A DNA stretch of 64,000 bases from Roseateles terrae (GTDB lineage: Bacteria > Pseudomonadota > Gammaproteobacteria > Burkholderiales > Burkholderiaceae_C). The notes beneath the pieces are model-generated. The model was not told the origin of the DNA. It saw only the letters and a list, made by a program, of their open reading frames with translations, and ran no database searches. The stretch's first letter is position 1. Every line of letters starts with the position of its first letter. Positions 53,813 through 63,086 of the stretch are shown one piece after another. The stretch covers positions 310,001-374,000 of the forward strand of contig NZ_JACHXO010000002.1 of assembly GCF_014192155.1 (NCBI RefSeq), given 5' to 3'. A program made the translations under genes and the position numbers.

Positions 53813-55506
53813 GCCCCAGCCAACGTCTTTGTGCCCTGCTGATGTCCGAGGCGGATGCTTCAGGCGTCGTCGGCTGGCGCGGCAGCGAGCCGGTGTCCTG
53901 GCAGGACTTCCGCCTGCTGGCGCGCCGCTGGCAGGCCACCTTCGCCCGGCAGGAGGCCCAGCGCTTCGTGCTGTTCTTTGCGGACAGCCTCACCTTCTCC
54001 GCGGCGCTTTTTGGCTGCTGGCAGGCCGGCAAGCAGGCGTGGCTGCCCGGCGACCTGACCCCCGCGACCCAGGCAGCCCTGCGTCCGCAGGTGGGCGGCT
54101 GGGCCGGTGATGGGGCGGGTGTCGAAGGCGTCTCCCGGCTGCAGCCCGCCGATGTGCCGGCTCCTGTCCCGACCCGACCGCTCGATGCCGACGCCGAAGG
54201 CCTGGTGGTGTTCACCTCCGGCTCGACCGGCGCCCCGGGGGCCTGTGCCAAACGCCTGCGCCAGCTCTTCGACGAGATCAACGCGCTGGAAACGGCCTTC
54301 GGCCGACCGCAGGTGCGCACCGTGGTGGCCAGCGTGTCGCCCCAGCATGTCTACGGCCTGCTGTTCCGCGTGCTGTGGCCGCTGGCGACAGGCCGGGCCC
54401 AGCAGGCACGCACGCTGGTCTATCTGGAAGACCTGCCTCACCTGCTGCCCGCGGAGGAAGCCGGGGGCGCCGCCCTCATCGCCAGTCCGACCCATCTGGG
54501 CCGATTGCCGGTCGAGCCGCCGCTGTCCGCCTCCCGCCTGCTGCAGGTCTTCAGCTCCGGAGCGCCGCTGCCCGACGCCGCCCTGCCGGACACCCTGCGC
54601 GTCTTTCGCCACGCGCCGATCGAAGTGTTCGGCAGCACCGAAACCGGCGGTGTGGCCTGGCGACAGCGCAACCCCCAGGCCCCTGCCTTCTGGCAGGCCC
54701 TGCCCGGCGTGTCCTGGCGCCTGGACGAGGACCGACTGGAGATCCGCTCTCCGCATCTGCCCACCCTGGACTGGACCGCCGGGGCCGACCGCGCCAAAGC
54801 GGTGGACGGCGGCTTTCTCCTGCAGGGACGCGCCGACCGCATCGTCAAGATCGCGGAGAAGCGGGTGTCGCTGCAGGCGGTGGAAGACCGGTTGCAGCAG
54901 GGGGGCCTGGTCTCCGCCGTGCGGCTGGTGGTGATGAACGAGCCGCGCGAACAGCTGGCCGTGGTGGCCGTGCCCACCGAGGCGGGCTGGGCCCGACACG
55001 ATGCCCAGGGCCGCCGCGCCCTGGCGCAGACGCTGCGCGAGCAGCTGCTCGGGGTGGTGGAACGGGTGGTGCTGCCGCGCCGCTGGCGTTTCCTGCCCGA
55101 GCTGCCGCGCAATGCGCAGGGCAAATCGACCCAGGCACAACTGATGAATGAATTCGATCCAGGCCGTCCGGCCGTGCGGGACATCCGCCGCGACGGCAAC
55201 ACGGTGACGCTGACCTTGCTGGTGGACCCGGCACTGCCGCAATTCGACGGCCACTTCGCTGCGCATCCGGTGCTGCCGGGCGTGGCGCAGCTGGACTGGG
55301 CCGTCCTGTTTGGCCGGGAGCATTTCCCGCTGGGCGACACCTTCGACGGCCTGGAGGCCGTCAAGTTTCAGCGCATCGTGGAGCCGGGCACGCAGCTGAT
55401 GCTCACCCTGGAGTCACCAGGCGCGCATCGCCTCAACTTCCAGTTCCAGTCCGCGCTCGGGCCGCATGCGAGCGGACGGGTCCTCTTCACCGGGGCCTCG
55501 ACATGA
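53809..55506 (+). CDS. AMP-ligase fused to a hotdog dehydratase (ApeH-ApeI type)
   Basis: A 565-residue fusion. The N-terminal ~450 residues form an ANL adenylating enzyme: P-loop TSGSTG at 136-141, FGSTETGGVAWRQ, GRADRIVKIAEKRVSL and the C-terminal catalytic Lys439 in NAQGKSTQ. It should activate an aryl acid and load it on an ACP. The C-terminal ~110 residues match a FabA/FabZ-like hotdog dehydratase: FDGHFAAHPVLPGVAQLDW (catalytic His482) and GLEAVKFQRIVEPG. In the described aryl polyene clusters I recall, ligase and ApeI-type dehydratase are separate. Overlaps its neighbours by 4 nt on both sides. Confidence 0.9.
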   Translation: MSPSQRLCALLMSEADASGVVGWRGSEPVSWQDFRLLARRWQATFARQEAQRFVLFFADSLTFSAALFGCWQAGKQAWLPGDLTPATQAALRPQVGGWAGDGAGVEGVSRLQPADVPAPVPTRPLDADAEGLVVFTSGSTGAPGACAKRLRQLFDEINALETAFGRPQVRTVVASVSPQHVYGLLFRVLWPLATGRAQQARTLVYLEDLPHLLPAEEAGGAALIASPTHLGRLPVEPPLSASRLLQVFSSGAPLPDAALPDTLRVFRHAPIEVFGSTETGGVAWRQRNPQAPAFWQALPGVSWRLDEDRLEIRSPHLPTLDWTAGADRAKAVDGGFLLQGRADRIVKIAEKRVSLQAVEDRLQQGGLVSAVRLVVMNEPREQLAVVAVPTEAGWARHDAQGRRALAQTLREQLLGVVERVVLPRRWRFLPELPRNAQGKSTQAQLMNEFDPGRPAVRDIRRDGNTVTLTLLVDPALPQFDGHFAAHPVLPGVAQLDWAVLFGREHFPLGDTFDGLEAVKFQRIVEPGTQLMLTLESPGAHRLNFQFQSALGPHASGRVLFTGAST

Positions 55507-56252
55507 CGGCGTCTGCCTCCCTGACTGTCGGCGCGGTGATCCCTGTCTACAACCATGCCGTGCCGGTGGTGCGGGTGGCTCAGGCGCTTCGTGCCCATGG
55601 ACTGCCGGTACTGCTGGTGGACGACGGCAGCGAGCCGGTTTGCGCCGCCGCGCTGGACCGCCTGGCCCTTGAAGACGGCATCGAGCTGCTGCGCCTGCCG
55701 CAGAACCAGGGCAAGGGCGGTGCAGTCATGGCCGGCCTCACCCACGCGCTGGGCCTGGGCTGGACCCATGCGCTGCAGATTGACGCCGACGGCCAGCACG
55801 ACACCACCGACGTGCCGGCCTTCCTCGCGCAAGCGCAACAGCATCCGGACCACTTCATCTGCGGCTGCCCGATCTACGACGCCAGCGTGCCCAAAGGCCG
55901 GCTTTATGGCCGCTATGCCACCCACATCTGGGTCTGGATCAACACCCTTTCCTTCGCGGTGCGCGACTCCATGTGTGGCTTCCGCATCTATCCACTGGCG
56001 GAGGTGGTCGATCTGCTGCGGCGCACCCGCGTCGGCCGGCGCATGGACTTCGACGTGGAGATCGCGGTGCGTCTGGTCTGGGCCGGTGTGCCGGTGATCA
56101 ACCAGCCGACCCGTGTGCGGTATCCCGAAGACGGGGTCTCGCACTTCCGCGTGCTGCGGGACAACGTGCTGATCTCCGCGATGCACACCCGCCTCTTCTT
56201 CGGCATGCTGTGGCGGGCCCCCCGCCTGCTGTGGCGCCGGTGGGCCGCATGA
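55503..56252 (+). CDS. Family 2 glycosyltransferase (APE cluster)
   Basis: A 249-residue cytoplasmic GT-A enzyme. VGAVIPVYNHAVPVVRVAQAL is the nucleotide-binding start, VDDGSEP and QIDADGQHDT the metal-binding acidic motifs, and MDFDVEIAVRLVWAGVPV the later acceptor region. It resembles dolichol-phosphate-mannose-synthase-like GT2 proteins and probably adds a sugar to the lipid or aryl polyene. The last ~25 residues are basic and hydrophobic, perhaps membrane-associated. Coupled by 4-nt overlaps to both neighbours. Confidence 0.9.
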   Translation: MTASASLTVGAVIPVYNHAVPVVRVAQALRAHGLPVLLVDDGSEPVCAAALDRLALEDGIELLRLPQNQGKGGAVMAGLTHALGLGWTHALQIDADGQHDTTDVPAFLAQAQQHPDHFICGCPIYDASVPKGRLYGRYATHIWVWINTLSFAVRDSMCGFRIYPLAEVVDLLRRTRVGRRMDFDVEIAVRLVWAGVPVINQPTRVRYPEDGVSHFRVLRDNVLISAMHTRLFFGMLWRAPRLLWRRWAA

Positions 56253-57202
56253 CGTCACGCTTGCCTTCGCGCATGTCCTCACGCCATTGGGCGGCGATGG
56301 GCGAAAGCACCTTCGTGGCCGGCATCTGGGTGCTGTTCATCGTGCATCGCCTGCTCGGCCGCACCGTGTTCCGCGCACTGCTGTGGCCGGTGGTGCTCAC
56401 CTACTGGATGACCCGCCCCGAGCTGCGCGCTCACAGCCTGGGCTACCTGCGACGCCTGCGGCCGGATGCCGGCTGGCGCCAGGGCGTGGCCCATGTGCGC
56501 CTCTTCGCCGAAACCATGCTCGACAAGCTGCTCGCCATGGCCGGCCGTTATCCGATGGAGCGGGTGCAGGAACGCGGCGCCGACCTGATCCACGCCCAGG
56601 CCCGCTCCGGCCGAGGCGGCGTGCTGGTCACCGCCCACATGGGCTGCCTGGAGCTGTGCCAGGCGCTGGCCGAGCGCCGGCCGGACTTCAAGGTCAATGT
56701 GCTGGTGCACACCCGCCATGCCGAGGCCTTCAACCGCATCCTGCGGCGTCTGCGTCCGCAGACCGAGGTCGCGCTGATCGAGGTGACGGATCTGGACATG
56801 GCGCTGACCCTCAAGCTCGCCGCCAAGGTCGAGGCGGGTGAGTTCATCGCCATCGCTGGCGACCGGGTGCCGGTGCGCGGCAGCAAGACGGTGCCCGTGC
56901 CCTTTCTCGGCGGCATGGCGGACTTCCCGGTCGGCCCCTATCTGATTGCGGGCCTGCTGCAATGCCCGCTCTACCTGATGCTGAGCCTCCATGAAGGCCG
57001 CGGCTACGCCCTGGAATTCGAGACGCTGGCCGACACCGTCGAGCTGCCGCGTCGCTCCCGCGAAGCGGCACTGGCCGTCTACGCCCAACGCTTCGCCGAC
57101 GCGCTGACGCTCCGGCTGCAACGCTCTCCCTATGACTGGTTCAACTTCTATGCCTTCTGGGACCGCCCCCGGAACGACGCCCATGCAGCCCATCCCGTTT
57201 GA
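56249..57202 (+). CDS. LpxL/HtrB-like lipid A acyltransferase-type protein (APE cluster)
   Basis: A 317-residue protein of the lysophospholipid acyltransferase group, LpxL/HtrB branch. One N-terminal membrane segment (about 20-48) is followed by VLVTAHMGCLELCQAL, the HX4E-like catalytic motif (His-Met-Gly-Cys-Leu-Glu), then AGDRVPVRGSKTVPVPFLGG. It probably acylates the glycosylated polyene or its lipid anchor using acyl-ACP. It is the second acyltransferase of the cluster and overlaps the ammonia-lyase gene by 20 nt. Confidence 0.87.
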   Translation: MTSRLPSRMSSRHWAAMGESTFVAGIWVLFIVHRLLGRTVFRALLWPVVLTYWMTRPELRAHSLGYLRRLRPDAGWRQGVAHVRLFAETMLDKLLAMAGRYPMERVQERGADLIHAQARSGRGGVLVTAHMGCLELCQALAERRPDFKVNVLVHTRHAEAFNRILRRLRPQTEVALIEVTDLDMALTLKLAAKVEAGEFIAIAGDRVPVRGSKTVPVPFLGGMADFPVGPYLIAGLLQCPLYLMLSLHEGRGYALEFETLADTVELPRRSREAALAVYAQRFADALTLRLQRSPYDWFNFYAFWDRPRNDAHAAHPV

Positions 57203-58709
57203 CGGCCAGCCCCTGCGGATCGAAGACATCTGCGCCCTGTCACGCCGCGAGGCCACGGCCCAGCTCGGGCCGTCGCCCGAATTCCAGCGCCGCATCCAGG
57301 CCGGCGCCGACTTCGTTGCCCGACTGCTGGCGGAAGACGGCGTGATCTATGGCGTGACCACCGGTTATGGCGACTCCTGCACCGTCGCCGTGCCGCCGGC
57401 CCTGGTGCCGGAGCTGCCGCATCACCTCTACACCTACCACGGCATCGGCGCCGGTGCGATGCTGACCGAGCCGCAGACCCGCGCGGTGCTCGGCGCGCGG
57501 CTGGCTTCGCTGTGCCAGGGCATGTCGGGCGTCAGCCTGGACCTGCTGCGCCAGATCGAGTTGCTGCTGAAGCACGACCTGCTGCCACTGATTCCGAGCG
57601 AAGGCTCGGTCGGCGCCAGCGGCGACCTGACGCCGCTGTCCTACCTGGCCGCCGTGCTGTGCGGTGAACGCGAAGTCCGGATGAACGGCGAGACGGTGCC
57701 CGCCGCCGAGGCGCTGCGTGCCGTCGGTGCCACTCCGCTGAAGCTGCGGCCAAAGGAAGGCCTGGCCATCATGAACGGCACGGCCGTGATGACGGGTCTG
57801 GCCTGCCTCGCCTACGAACGCGCCGAGTACCTGGCGCAGCTCGCCACCCGCATCACCGCGATGAACGTCGTGGCCAGCGCCGGCAATGCCCATCACTTCG
57901 ACGAAACGCTGTTCGCCGCCAAGCCGCACGCCGGCCAGCAGCGGGTCGCCGAGCGGCTGCGCGCCGACCTCGCCAGCGAGCGCCCGTCCCGCAACGACCA
58001 GCGCCTGCAGGACCGCTATTCGCTGCGCTGTGCCCCGCATGTGGTGGGCGTGCTGGAAGACGCCCTGCCCTGGCTGCGCCAGCTGATCGAGAACGAGCTC
58101 AACAGCGCCAATGACAATCCGCTGATCGACCCGGTGAATGAACGGGTCCTGCACGGCGGTCATTTCTACGGCGGCCATATCGCCATGGCGATGGACACGC
58201 TCAAGACCGCCGTCGCCAACCTGGCCGACCTGCTGGACCGCCAACTGGCCCTGATGGTGGATGCGCGCTACAACCACGGCCTGCCCGCGAATCTGAGTGG
58301 CGCGAGCGGGGAGCGCGCGCCGATCAATCATGGCCTCAAGGCACTGCAGATCAGCGTCTCGGCCTGGACGGCCGAAGCGCTCAAGCAGACCATGCCAGCC
58401 TCGGTGTTCAGCCGCTCGACCGAATGCCACAACCAGGACAAGGTCAGCATGGGCACCATCGCCGCGCGTGATGCGCTACGGGTGCTGGACCTCACCGAGC
58501 AGGTGGCCGCCGGTGTACTGATGGCCGCCCGCCAGGGCATGGGCCTGCGCGAACGTCTGGGGCCGCTGGTGCTCACGCCGGCCCTGGCCGCCATGCTGGA
58601 CGACCTCTCGGACCGGATGCCGCTGGTGGTGGAAGACCGTGCCCTGGATGCTGAACTGCGGGCCCTGATGGGCGCCATCCGTGCACGCAGCTGGAGCCTG
58701 TATGCCTGA
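57183..58709 (+). CDS. Histidine/aromatic amino acid ammonia-lyase (APE cluster)
   Basis: A 508-residue MIO-dependent lyase. Ala145-Ser146-Gly147 in GSVGASGDLTPLSYLAAVL form the MIO electrophile; catalytic Tyr56 is in IYGVTTGYG, and NDNPLIDP is the conserved active-site loop. Such enzymes release ammonia from His, Tyr or Phe to give acrylic acids such as coumaric acid. The selectivity position reads Tyr85-His86, unlike Ser-His of HutH or His-Leu of known tyrosine lyases, so the substrate is uncertain. In this cluster it plausibly supplies the aryl starter. It overlaps both neighbours (20 and 8 nt). Confidence 0.92.
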   Translation: MQPIPFDGQPLRIEDICALSRREATAQLGPSPEFQRRIQAGADFVARLLAEDGVIYGVTTGYGDSCTVAVPPALVPELPHHLYTYHGIGAGAMLTEPQTRAVLGARLASLCQGMSGVSLDLLRQIELLLKHDLLPLIPSEGSVGASGDLTPLSYLAAVLCGEREVRMNGETVPAAEALRAVGATPLKLRPKEGLAIMNGTAVMTGLACLAYERAEYLAQLATRITAMNVVASAGNAHHFDETLFAAKPHAGQQRVAERLRADLASERPSRNDQRLQDRYSLRCAPHVVGVLEDALPWLRQLIENELNSANDNPLIDPVNERVLHGGHFYGGHIAMAMDTLKTAVANLADLLDRQLALMVDARYNHGLPANLSGASGERAPINHGLKALQISVSAWTAEALKQTMPASVFSRSTECHNQDKVSMGTIAARDALRVLDLTEQVAAGVLMAARQGMGLRERLGPLVLTPALAAMLDDLSDRMPLVVEDRALDAELRALMGAIRARSWSLYA

Positions 58710-59118
58710 GCTCTTCCATGAGATCTCGCTGAGTCCGGCCTTCCATGACCTGGATCCGATGGACATCGTCTGGCACGGCCATTACGTCAAATATCTGGAG
58801 CTGGCCCGCAATGCCCTGCTGAGCCGCTTCGATTACGACTATCCGCAGATGCGCGAGTCCGGGTATGCCTGGCCCATCGTGGACATGCGGCTCAAGTACG
58901 TGGACATGCTGCCCTACGGACGTCAGGTCATTGTGCGGGCCGAGATCGTCGAATGGGAGAACCGGCTCAAGATCGAATACGTCATCCGCGATGCCCACAC
59001 CGGCAAGGTGATCAACAAGGCCACCACCATCCAGGTGGCGGTGGACATCGCCTCGCGCGAGATGCTGTTCGTCTGCCCGCAGGTGCTGTGGGACCGTCTT
59101 GGCGTGAGGCCCGAATGA
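58702..59118 (+). CDS. apeK: 4-hydroxybenzoyl-CoA-type hotdog thioesterase (APE cluster)
   Basis: A 138-residue hotdog thioesterase. DLDPMDIVWHGHYVKYLELARN is the YbgC/4HBT active-site segment, where Asp of the DPMD stretch acts. It may free stalled aryl or acyl groups from ACP, or release the finished polyene. The ATG lies 8 nt inside the ammonia-lyase gene. The symbol follows conserved order and is tentative. Confidence 0.88.
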   Translation: MPELFHEISLSPAFHDLDPMDIVWHGHYVKYLELARNALLSRFDYDYPQMRESGYAWPIVDMRLKYVDMLPYGRQVIVRAEIVEWENRLKIEYVIRDAHTGKVINKATTIQVAVDIASREMLFVCPQVLWDRLGVRPE

Positions 59119-59723
59119 AGCGCCGCTCCCTCCTGATGCTGGCCATTGTGGGCTGGGGTGGCCTCGCCGCTGCCGCGCCCGACGCCACCGACGTGGCGCA
59201 GAAGGTGCGCCGCCGCCTGAAGCAGCCGGAATGGCTCCGCGGCGAGTTCGTCCAGACCAAGAAGGTGCCGGGCTTTGCGAAGCCACTGGTGTCGCGCGGG
59301 GACTTCGTGCTGGCCCGCGGCCTCGGTGTGCTGTGGCGCACCACCCAACCCTTTGCCAGTGAGCTTCGGCTGACGCGCGATGAGATCCGCGCGACGCAGG
59401 GCGGCCAGACGGCGATGAAGCTGGAAGCCTCCCGCGAGCCGGCGGTGCGGGTGATCAACACGCTGATGTTCTCGCTGCTCAACGGCGACGTGAGCAGCCT
59501 GGGCGACCTGTTCGACGTCAGTGGCGAGGCGCAGGACGAGCGTTGGCAGCTGTCCCTGCTGCCCAAGCCCGGTCCGCTGCGCCAGGTGCTTCAGCGCGTG
59601 GCGCTGGAGGGCAACAGCTTCGTCCGACGCATCCAGCTGTTCGAAGCGAATGGCGACGAGAGCGTGATCCAGCTGGACAACCTGCGACCCGACGTCGCGC
59701 CTGAACCGTCCCTGTTCCAGTGA
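59115..59723 (+). CDS. LolA-like outer-membrane lipoprotein carrier (APE cluster)
   Basis: A 202-residue periplasmic protein with a signal peptide (MKRRSLLMLAIVGWGGLAAA, cleavage near AAA-APD). RGEFVQTKKVPGFAKPLVSRGDFVLARGLGVLWRT matches LolA-like proteins. Rather than general lipoproteins it probably ferries the hydrophobic aryl polyene lipid across the periplasm after MMPL-type export. It overlaps both neighbours by 4 nt. Confidence 0.9.
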   Translation: MKRRSLLMLAIVGWGGLAAAAPDATDVAQKVRRRLKQPEWLRGEFVQTKKVPGFAKPLVSRGDFVLARGLGVLWRTTQPFASELRLTRDEIRATQGGQTAMKLEASREPAVRVINTLMFSLLNGDVSSLGDLFDVSGEAQDERWQLSLLPKPGPLRQVLQRVALEGNSFVRRIQLFEANGDESVIQLDNLRPDVAPEPSLFQ

Positions 59724-62017
59724 ACCTTGAACGCATCACCCGGCGCCTGGCGGGCCTGTGGCTCGTGCTCGTGCTCGCCTGCCTGGCCCACAACGCCTGG
59801 TATTGGGCCGTGTTGGGCCATGCGCCGGTCACCGATGTGCTGGCGATGCTGCCGCGGGACGAGCAACGCCCTGAAGCAGCGCTCGCCACCCAGGCCCTGG
59901 CCGACGCCGGCGCACGCCGCATCAGCATCCTGGTGGGCGGCGGCGATGCGGCGATGGCCAAAGCGGCGGCCGATGCCTTCCTGCAGGCACTCGGCGACCT
60001 GCCGGCGCGCCACCGTGTGGCCGATGGGGAGCAGCAGGCCTGGCTGTCGCTGTTCGGACCGGTGCGCAGCGGGCTGCTGACGCCGGCATGGCGGGAACAG
60101 CTGCGCCAGGCGTCGACCGCGGCGCTGGCCGATACCGCCCTGGCCGGGCTTTATCAACCGATTGGCGGACCGCGCATTGGTCCCTGGTCGGACGATCCCT
60201 TGAACCTCTTCGGCCAGTGGCTGGCGGAACGTGCGCAGGGCAGCCGGGTGCGGGTGCAGGACGGTCGGCTGATGCTGACCGACCCGCAGCAGCCGGACCA
60301 CCACTACGCCCTGATCCTGGTCGAACTGCCGGGCTCGGGCTTCTCGATCGGCGCCCAGCGCGCGGTGCTGCCTCGGCTCGAAACGGCCGCGCAGGCCGCC
60401 CGTGCCGCGGGGGCGCAGGTGCTTCAGGCCGGCGTGCCGCTGTTCGCGGCCGCGGCGTCCGAGCAGGCCCAATCGGAGATCCACACCATCGGCCTGGGCT
60501 CCTTCCTTGGCATCGTGGCGCTGACCCTGCTGGCCTTCCGCTCGGTGCGTCCGCGCCTGCTCGTGATGCTGTCGATGGCGGTGGGCCTGCTGGTCGCCAC
60601 CTCGGTGAGCCTGCTGTGCTTTGGCGAGCTGCATCTGGTGACCCTGGTGTTCGGTGCCAGCCTGCTGGGCGTGGCGGAAAACTACGGCAGCAACTACTTC
60701 AGCGCCCGACAGGGGCTGCAACCGGAGGAACGCTGGGCGATGCTCCAGCGCCAGATTCCGATCGTCAGCCTCGCCATGCTGACCACCGTCATCGGCTATG
60801 CCCTGCTGGCGCTGCCGCCCTTCCCCGGGCTGCGTCAGGTGGCAGTGTTCTCCGGCACCGGGCTCGTGGCCGCGTTCGTGACGGTGCTGTGGTGGGTGCC
60901 GCTGCTGGATGGGGCCGGCATTCAGTCGCCCACCCGCTTTGCCCACTGGCTGGGCTCGCGCCGCGCCTGCTGGCCGAGTCTCAGCCGCCGGGGTCTGCTG
61001 CTGCTGTCGCTGGGCTGCCTGCTGGTGAGCCTGGCGGGTCTGAGCCGACTGCGGGCGGACGACGACATCCGCCAGCTGCAGTCCGCGCCCGCCACCCTGC
61101 TGGATCAACAGCGTGAATTCGCGCGGCTGATCCAGGCCCCGGGTGTGGGACAGTTCTTTGTGGTGCGCGGCGACGATGAGCAGCAGATGCTCGAACGCGA
61201 AGAAGCCTTGACCGCGCGGCTGCGCGCGCTGGGCGTGCAGGTGCAGGCCGTCTCTGACTGGCTGCCCTCGCTGCGTCGCCAGCAGGAGGACCGTGCGCTG
61301 CTGCAGCGTCGCCTGCAGGACCTGGCGCCGGAGCTGTCCGCGCGGCTCGAGCAGCCGGTCTTGCCCGCTTCCAACACGGAGACGAACGCCAGCGGCGGGC
61401 TGACACCGCAGGCCTGGCTGGCCAGCCCCGCCAGTGAGCCGCTGCGTGCTCAGTGGCTGGGCCGCCTCGGCACCCAGCAGGCGACCGCCGTGCTGCTGCG
61501 CGGCACTCTGAACGTGGACACCCGCCACACCCTCTCCCAGTGGCAGCTCGACGGCGTCACCTGGATCGACAAGGTCGAGGAAGTGAGCCATCTGATGGGC
61601 CGCTACCGCCAGCTGATGACCGGCGTGCTGGTGCTCGCCTACCTGCTCACGTGGGCGGCCCTGGCCTGGCGCTTTGGCGCTTCGGCGTGGCGCGCCCTTG
61701 CGCCCACGGCGCTGGCCAGCCTGCTGACGGTGGCACTGCTGGCCCTGTGCGGCCAGGTGCTGCAGCTCTTTCACATCCTGCCGCTGCTGATCCTGCTGGG
61801 GCTGGGGGTGGACTACGGCATCTTCCTGCTGGAGCAACCCGGCCGAGAAGAGACCCGCCCGTTTCTGTCGGTGACGCTCGCCGCGGCGTCCACCCTGCTG
61901 TCCTTCGGTCTGCTGGCCCTGTCCGGCACACCGGCCCTCCATGCCTTCGGGCTGACGCTGCTGCTCGGCGTCTTCCTGGCCTGGCTGCTCACTCCGTTGT
62001 TCATGCCCCATGCTTGA
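59720..62017 (+). CDS. MMPL/RND family exporter (APE cluster)
   Basis: A 765-residue, roughly 12-helix inner-membrane protein. The layout is helix 1, a large periplasmic loop, five helices including FGASLLGVAENYGSNYFSAR, another helix with loop, then five helices with LGLGVDYGIFLLEQPG. The Asp of GVDYGIF and comparable residues in helix 4 are the proton relay expected of MMPL/RND lipid exporters. It probably exports the aryl polyene lipid. The GTG start at 59720 overlaps the LolA stop (GTGA). Confidence 0.92.
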   Translation: MNLERITRRLAGLWLVLVLACLAHNAWYWAVLGHAPVTDVLAMLPRDEQRPEAALATQALADAGARRISILVGGGDAAMAKAAADAFLQALGDLPARHRVADGEQQAWLSLFGPVRSGLLTPAWREQLRQASTAALADTALAGLYQPIGGPRIGPWSDDPLNLFGQWLAERAQGSRVRVQDGRLMLTDPQQPDHHYALILVELPGSGFSIGAQRAVLPRLETAAQAARAAGAQVLQAGVPLFAAAASEQAQSEIHTIGLGSFLGIVALTLLAFRSVRPRLLVMLSMAVGLLVATSVSLLCFGELHLVTLVFGASLLGVAENYGSNYFSARQGLQPEERWAMLQRQIPIVSLAMLTTVIGYALLALPPFPGLRQVAVFSGTGLVAAFVTVLWWVPLLDGAGIQSPTRFAHWLGSRRACWPSLSRRGLLLLSLGCLLVSLAGLSRLRADDDIRQLQSAPATLLDQQREFARLIQAPGVGQFFVVRGDDEQQMLEREEALTARLRALGVQVQAVSDWLPSLRRQQEDRALLQRRLQDLAPELSARLEQPVLPASNTETNASGGLTPQAWLASPASEPLRAQWLGRLGTQQATAVLLRGTLNVDTRHTLSQWQLDGVTWIDKVEEVSHLMGRYRQLMTGVLVLAYLLTWAALAWRFGASAWRALAPTALASLLTVALLALCGQVLQLFHILPLLILLGLGVDYGIFLLEQPGREETRPFLSVTLAAASTLLSFGLLALSGTPALHAFGLTLLLGVFLAWLLTPLFMPHA

Positions 62018-63086
62018 GACCAAGAAATTCTCGCCCCCTCGCCAGCGCGCTTTCGATGCCCGCTTCGAGGCCCAGAAGATCGCGTTTGGCCCGGTGGTCT
62101 TCCACTGCGTGCGCTACGCCTGGAAGCGCGGCATGCTGGAGGCGCTGGCCGAAACCGGCGACCGCGGGGCGACGATGGACGAGCTCGAAGCCATGGGCCG
62201 CTGGAGCCGCTACGCGCTCAAGCTGGTGCTGGAGTCCTGCCTGTCGGCCGGCGTGGTGCTGATCGAGGACGGTCGCTGGCAGCTGGACAAGACCGGCTTC
62301 TGCCTGATCTCCGACGACATCACCCGCATCAACTTCGACTTCGTGCATGACGTCTGTTATCAGGGGCTGTTCGAGCTGGAGCGTTCCCTGGATGCCGGCA
62401 AGCCGCTGGGTCTGAGCCACCTGGGCGACTGGACCAGCATCTATCCGGCGCTGTCCCAGTTGCCGGAACCGGCCCGGTCGAGCTGGTTCGCCTTTGACCA
62501 TCACTACTCGGACACGTCCTTCCCGGACATCCTGCCCGACGTCTTTGCCACGGTGCCGCGCCGGGTGATGGACATCGGCGCCAACACCGGCAAGTTCAGC
62601 CGCGCGGCGCTGGCGCACGATGCCCTGGTGGAACTTCATCTGGTGGACCTGCCGCCACAGCTCGGCCTGGCCGAAGCCAACCTGACCCAGGCCGGTCTGC
62701 GGGACCGGGCCCACTTCCATCCGCGCGACCTGCTGGACCCGGACGTGCCGCTGCCGGCCGACATGGACCTGGTGTGGATGAGCCAGTTCCTCAGCTGCTT
62801 CGGTGAGGAGCAGATCGCCAGCATCTTCCGCCGGGTGCGCGCCGCCCTCAGCCCGACCGGTCAGGTGCTGGTGATGGACACCTTCTGGGACCGCCAGCGC
62901 TACGACATCGCGGCCTACTGCCTGATCAACACCTCCCCCTACTTCACCGCCATGGCCAGCGGCAACAGCAAGGTCTATGAGAGCGCGGACTACATCCGCC
63001 TGGCGGAAGCGGCCGGCCTGCGACTGCAGACGGTGCGGGACGGCATTGGCTACTGCCACAGCCTGATGCGATTGGTGCAGGCATGA
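62010..63086 (+). CDS. SAM-dependent methyltransferase (APE cluster)
   Basis: A 358-residue class I methyltransferase with an N-terminal winged-helix dimerisation-like domain (about 20-110; MLEALAETGDRGATMDELEAMGRWSRY). Motif I is VMDIGANTGKFS, followed by ELHLVDLP and a post-I DLVWMSQFL. This matches small-molecule O- or C-methyltransferases. Methylation of the aryl head group is the probable job, since many aryl polyenes carry methyl or methoxy aryl ends. The ATG lies 8 nt inside the MMPL gene. Confidence 0.9.
   Translation: MLETKKFSPPRQRAFDARFEAQKIAFGPVVFHCVRYAWKRGMLEALAETGDRGATMDELEAMGRWSRYALKLVLESCLSAGVVLIEDGRWQLDKTGFCLISDDITRINFDFVHDVCYQGLFELERSLDAGKPLGLSHLGDWTSIYPALSQLPEPARSSWFAFDHHYSDTSFPDILPDVFATVPRRVMDIGANTGKFSRAALAHDALVELHLVDLPPQLGLAEANLTQAGLRDRAHFHPRDLLDPDVPLPADMDLVWMSQFLSCFGEEQIASIFRRVRAALSPTGQVLVMDTFWDRQRYDIAAYCLINTSPYFTAMASGNSKVYESADYIRLAEAAGLRLQTVRDGIGYCHSLMRLVQA

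Noticed and set aside
59591-62023. An 810-codon minus-strand frame opposite the MMPL gene
   Set aside because: Gln/His/Arg-rich with no motif; the plus strand carries a clear MMPL exporter in a coupled operon.
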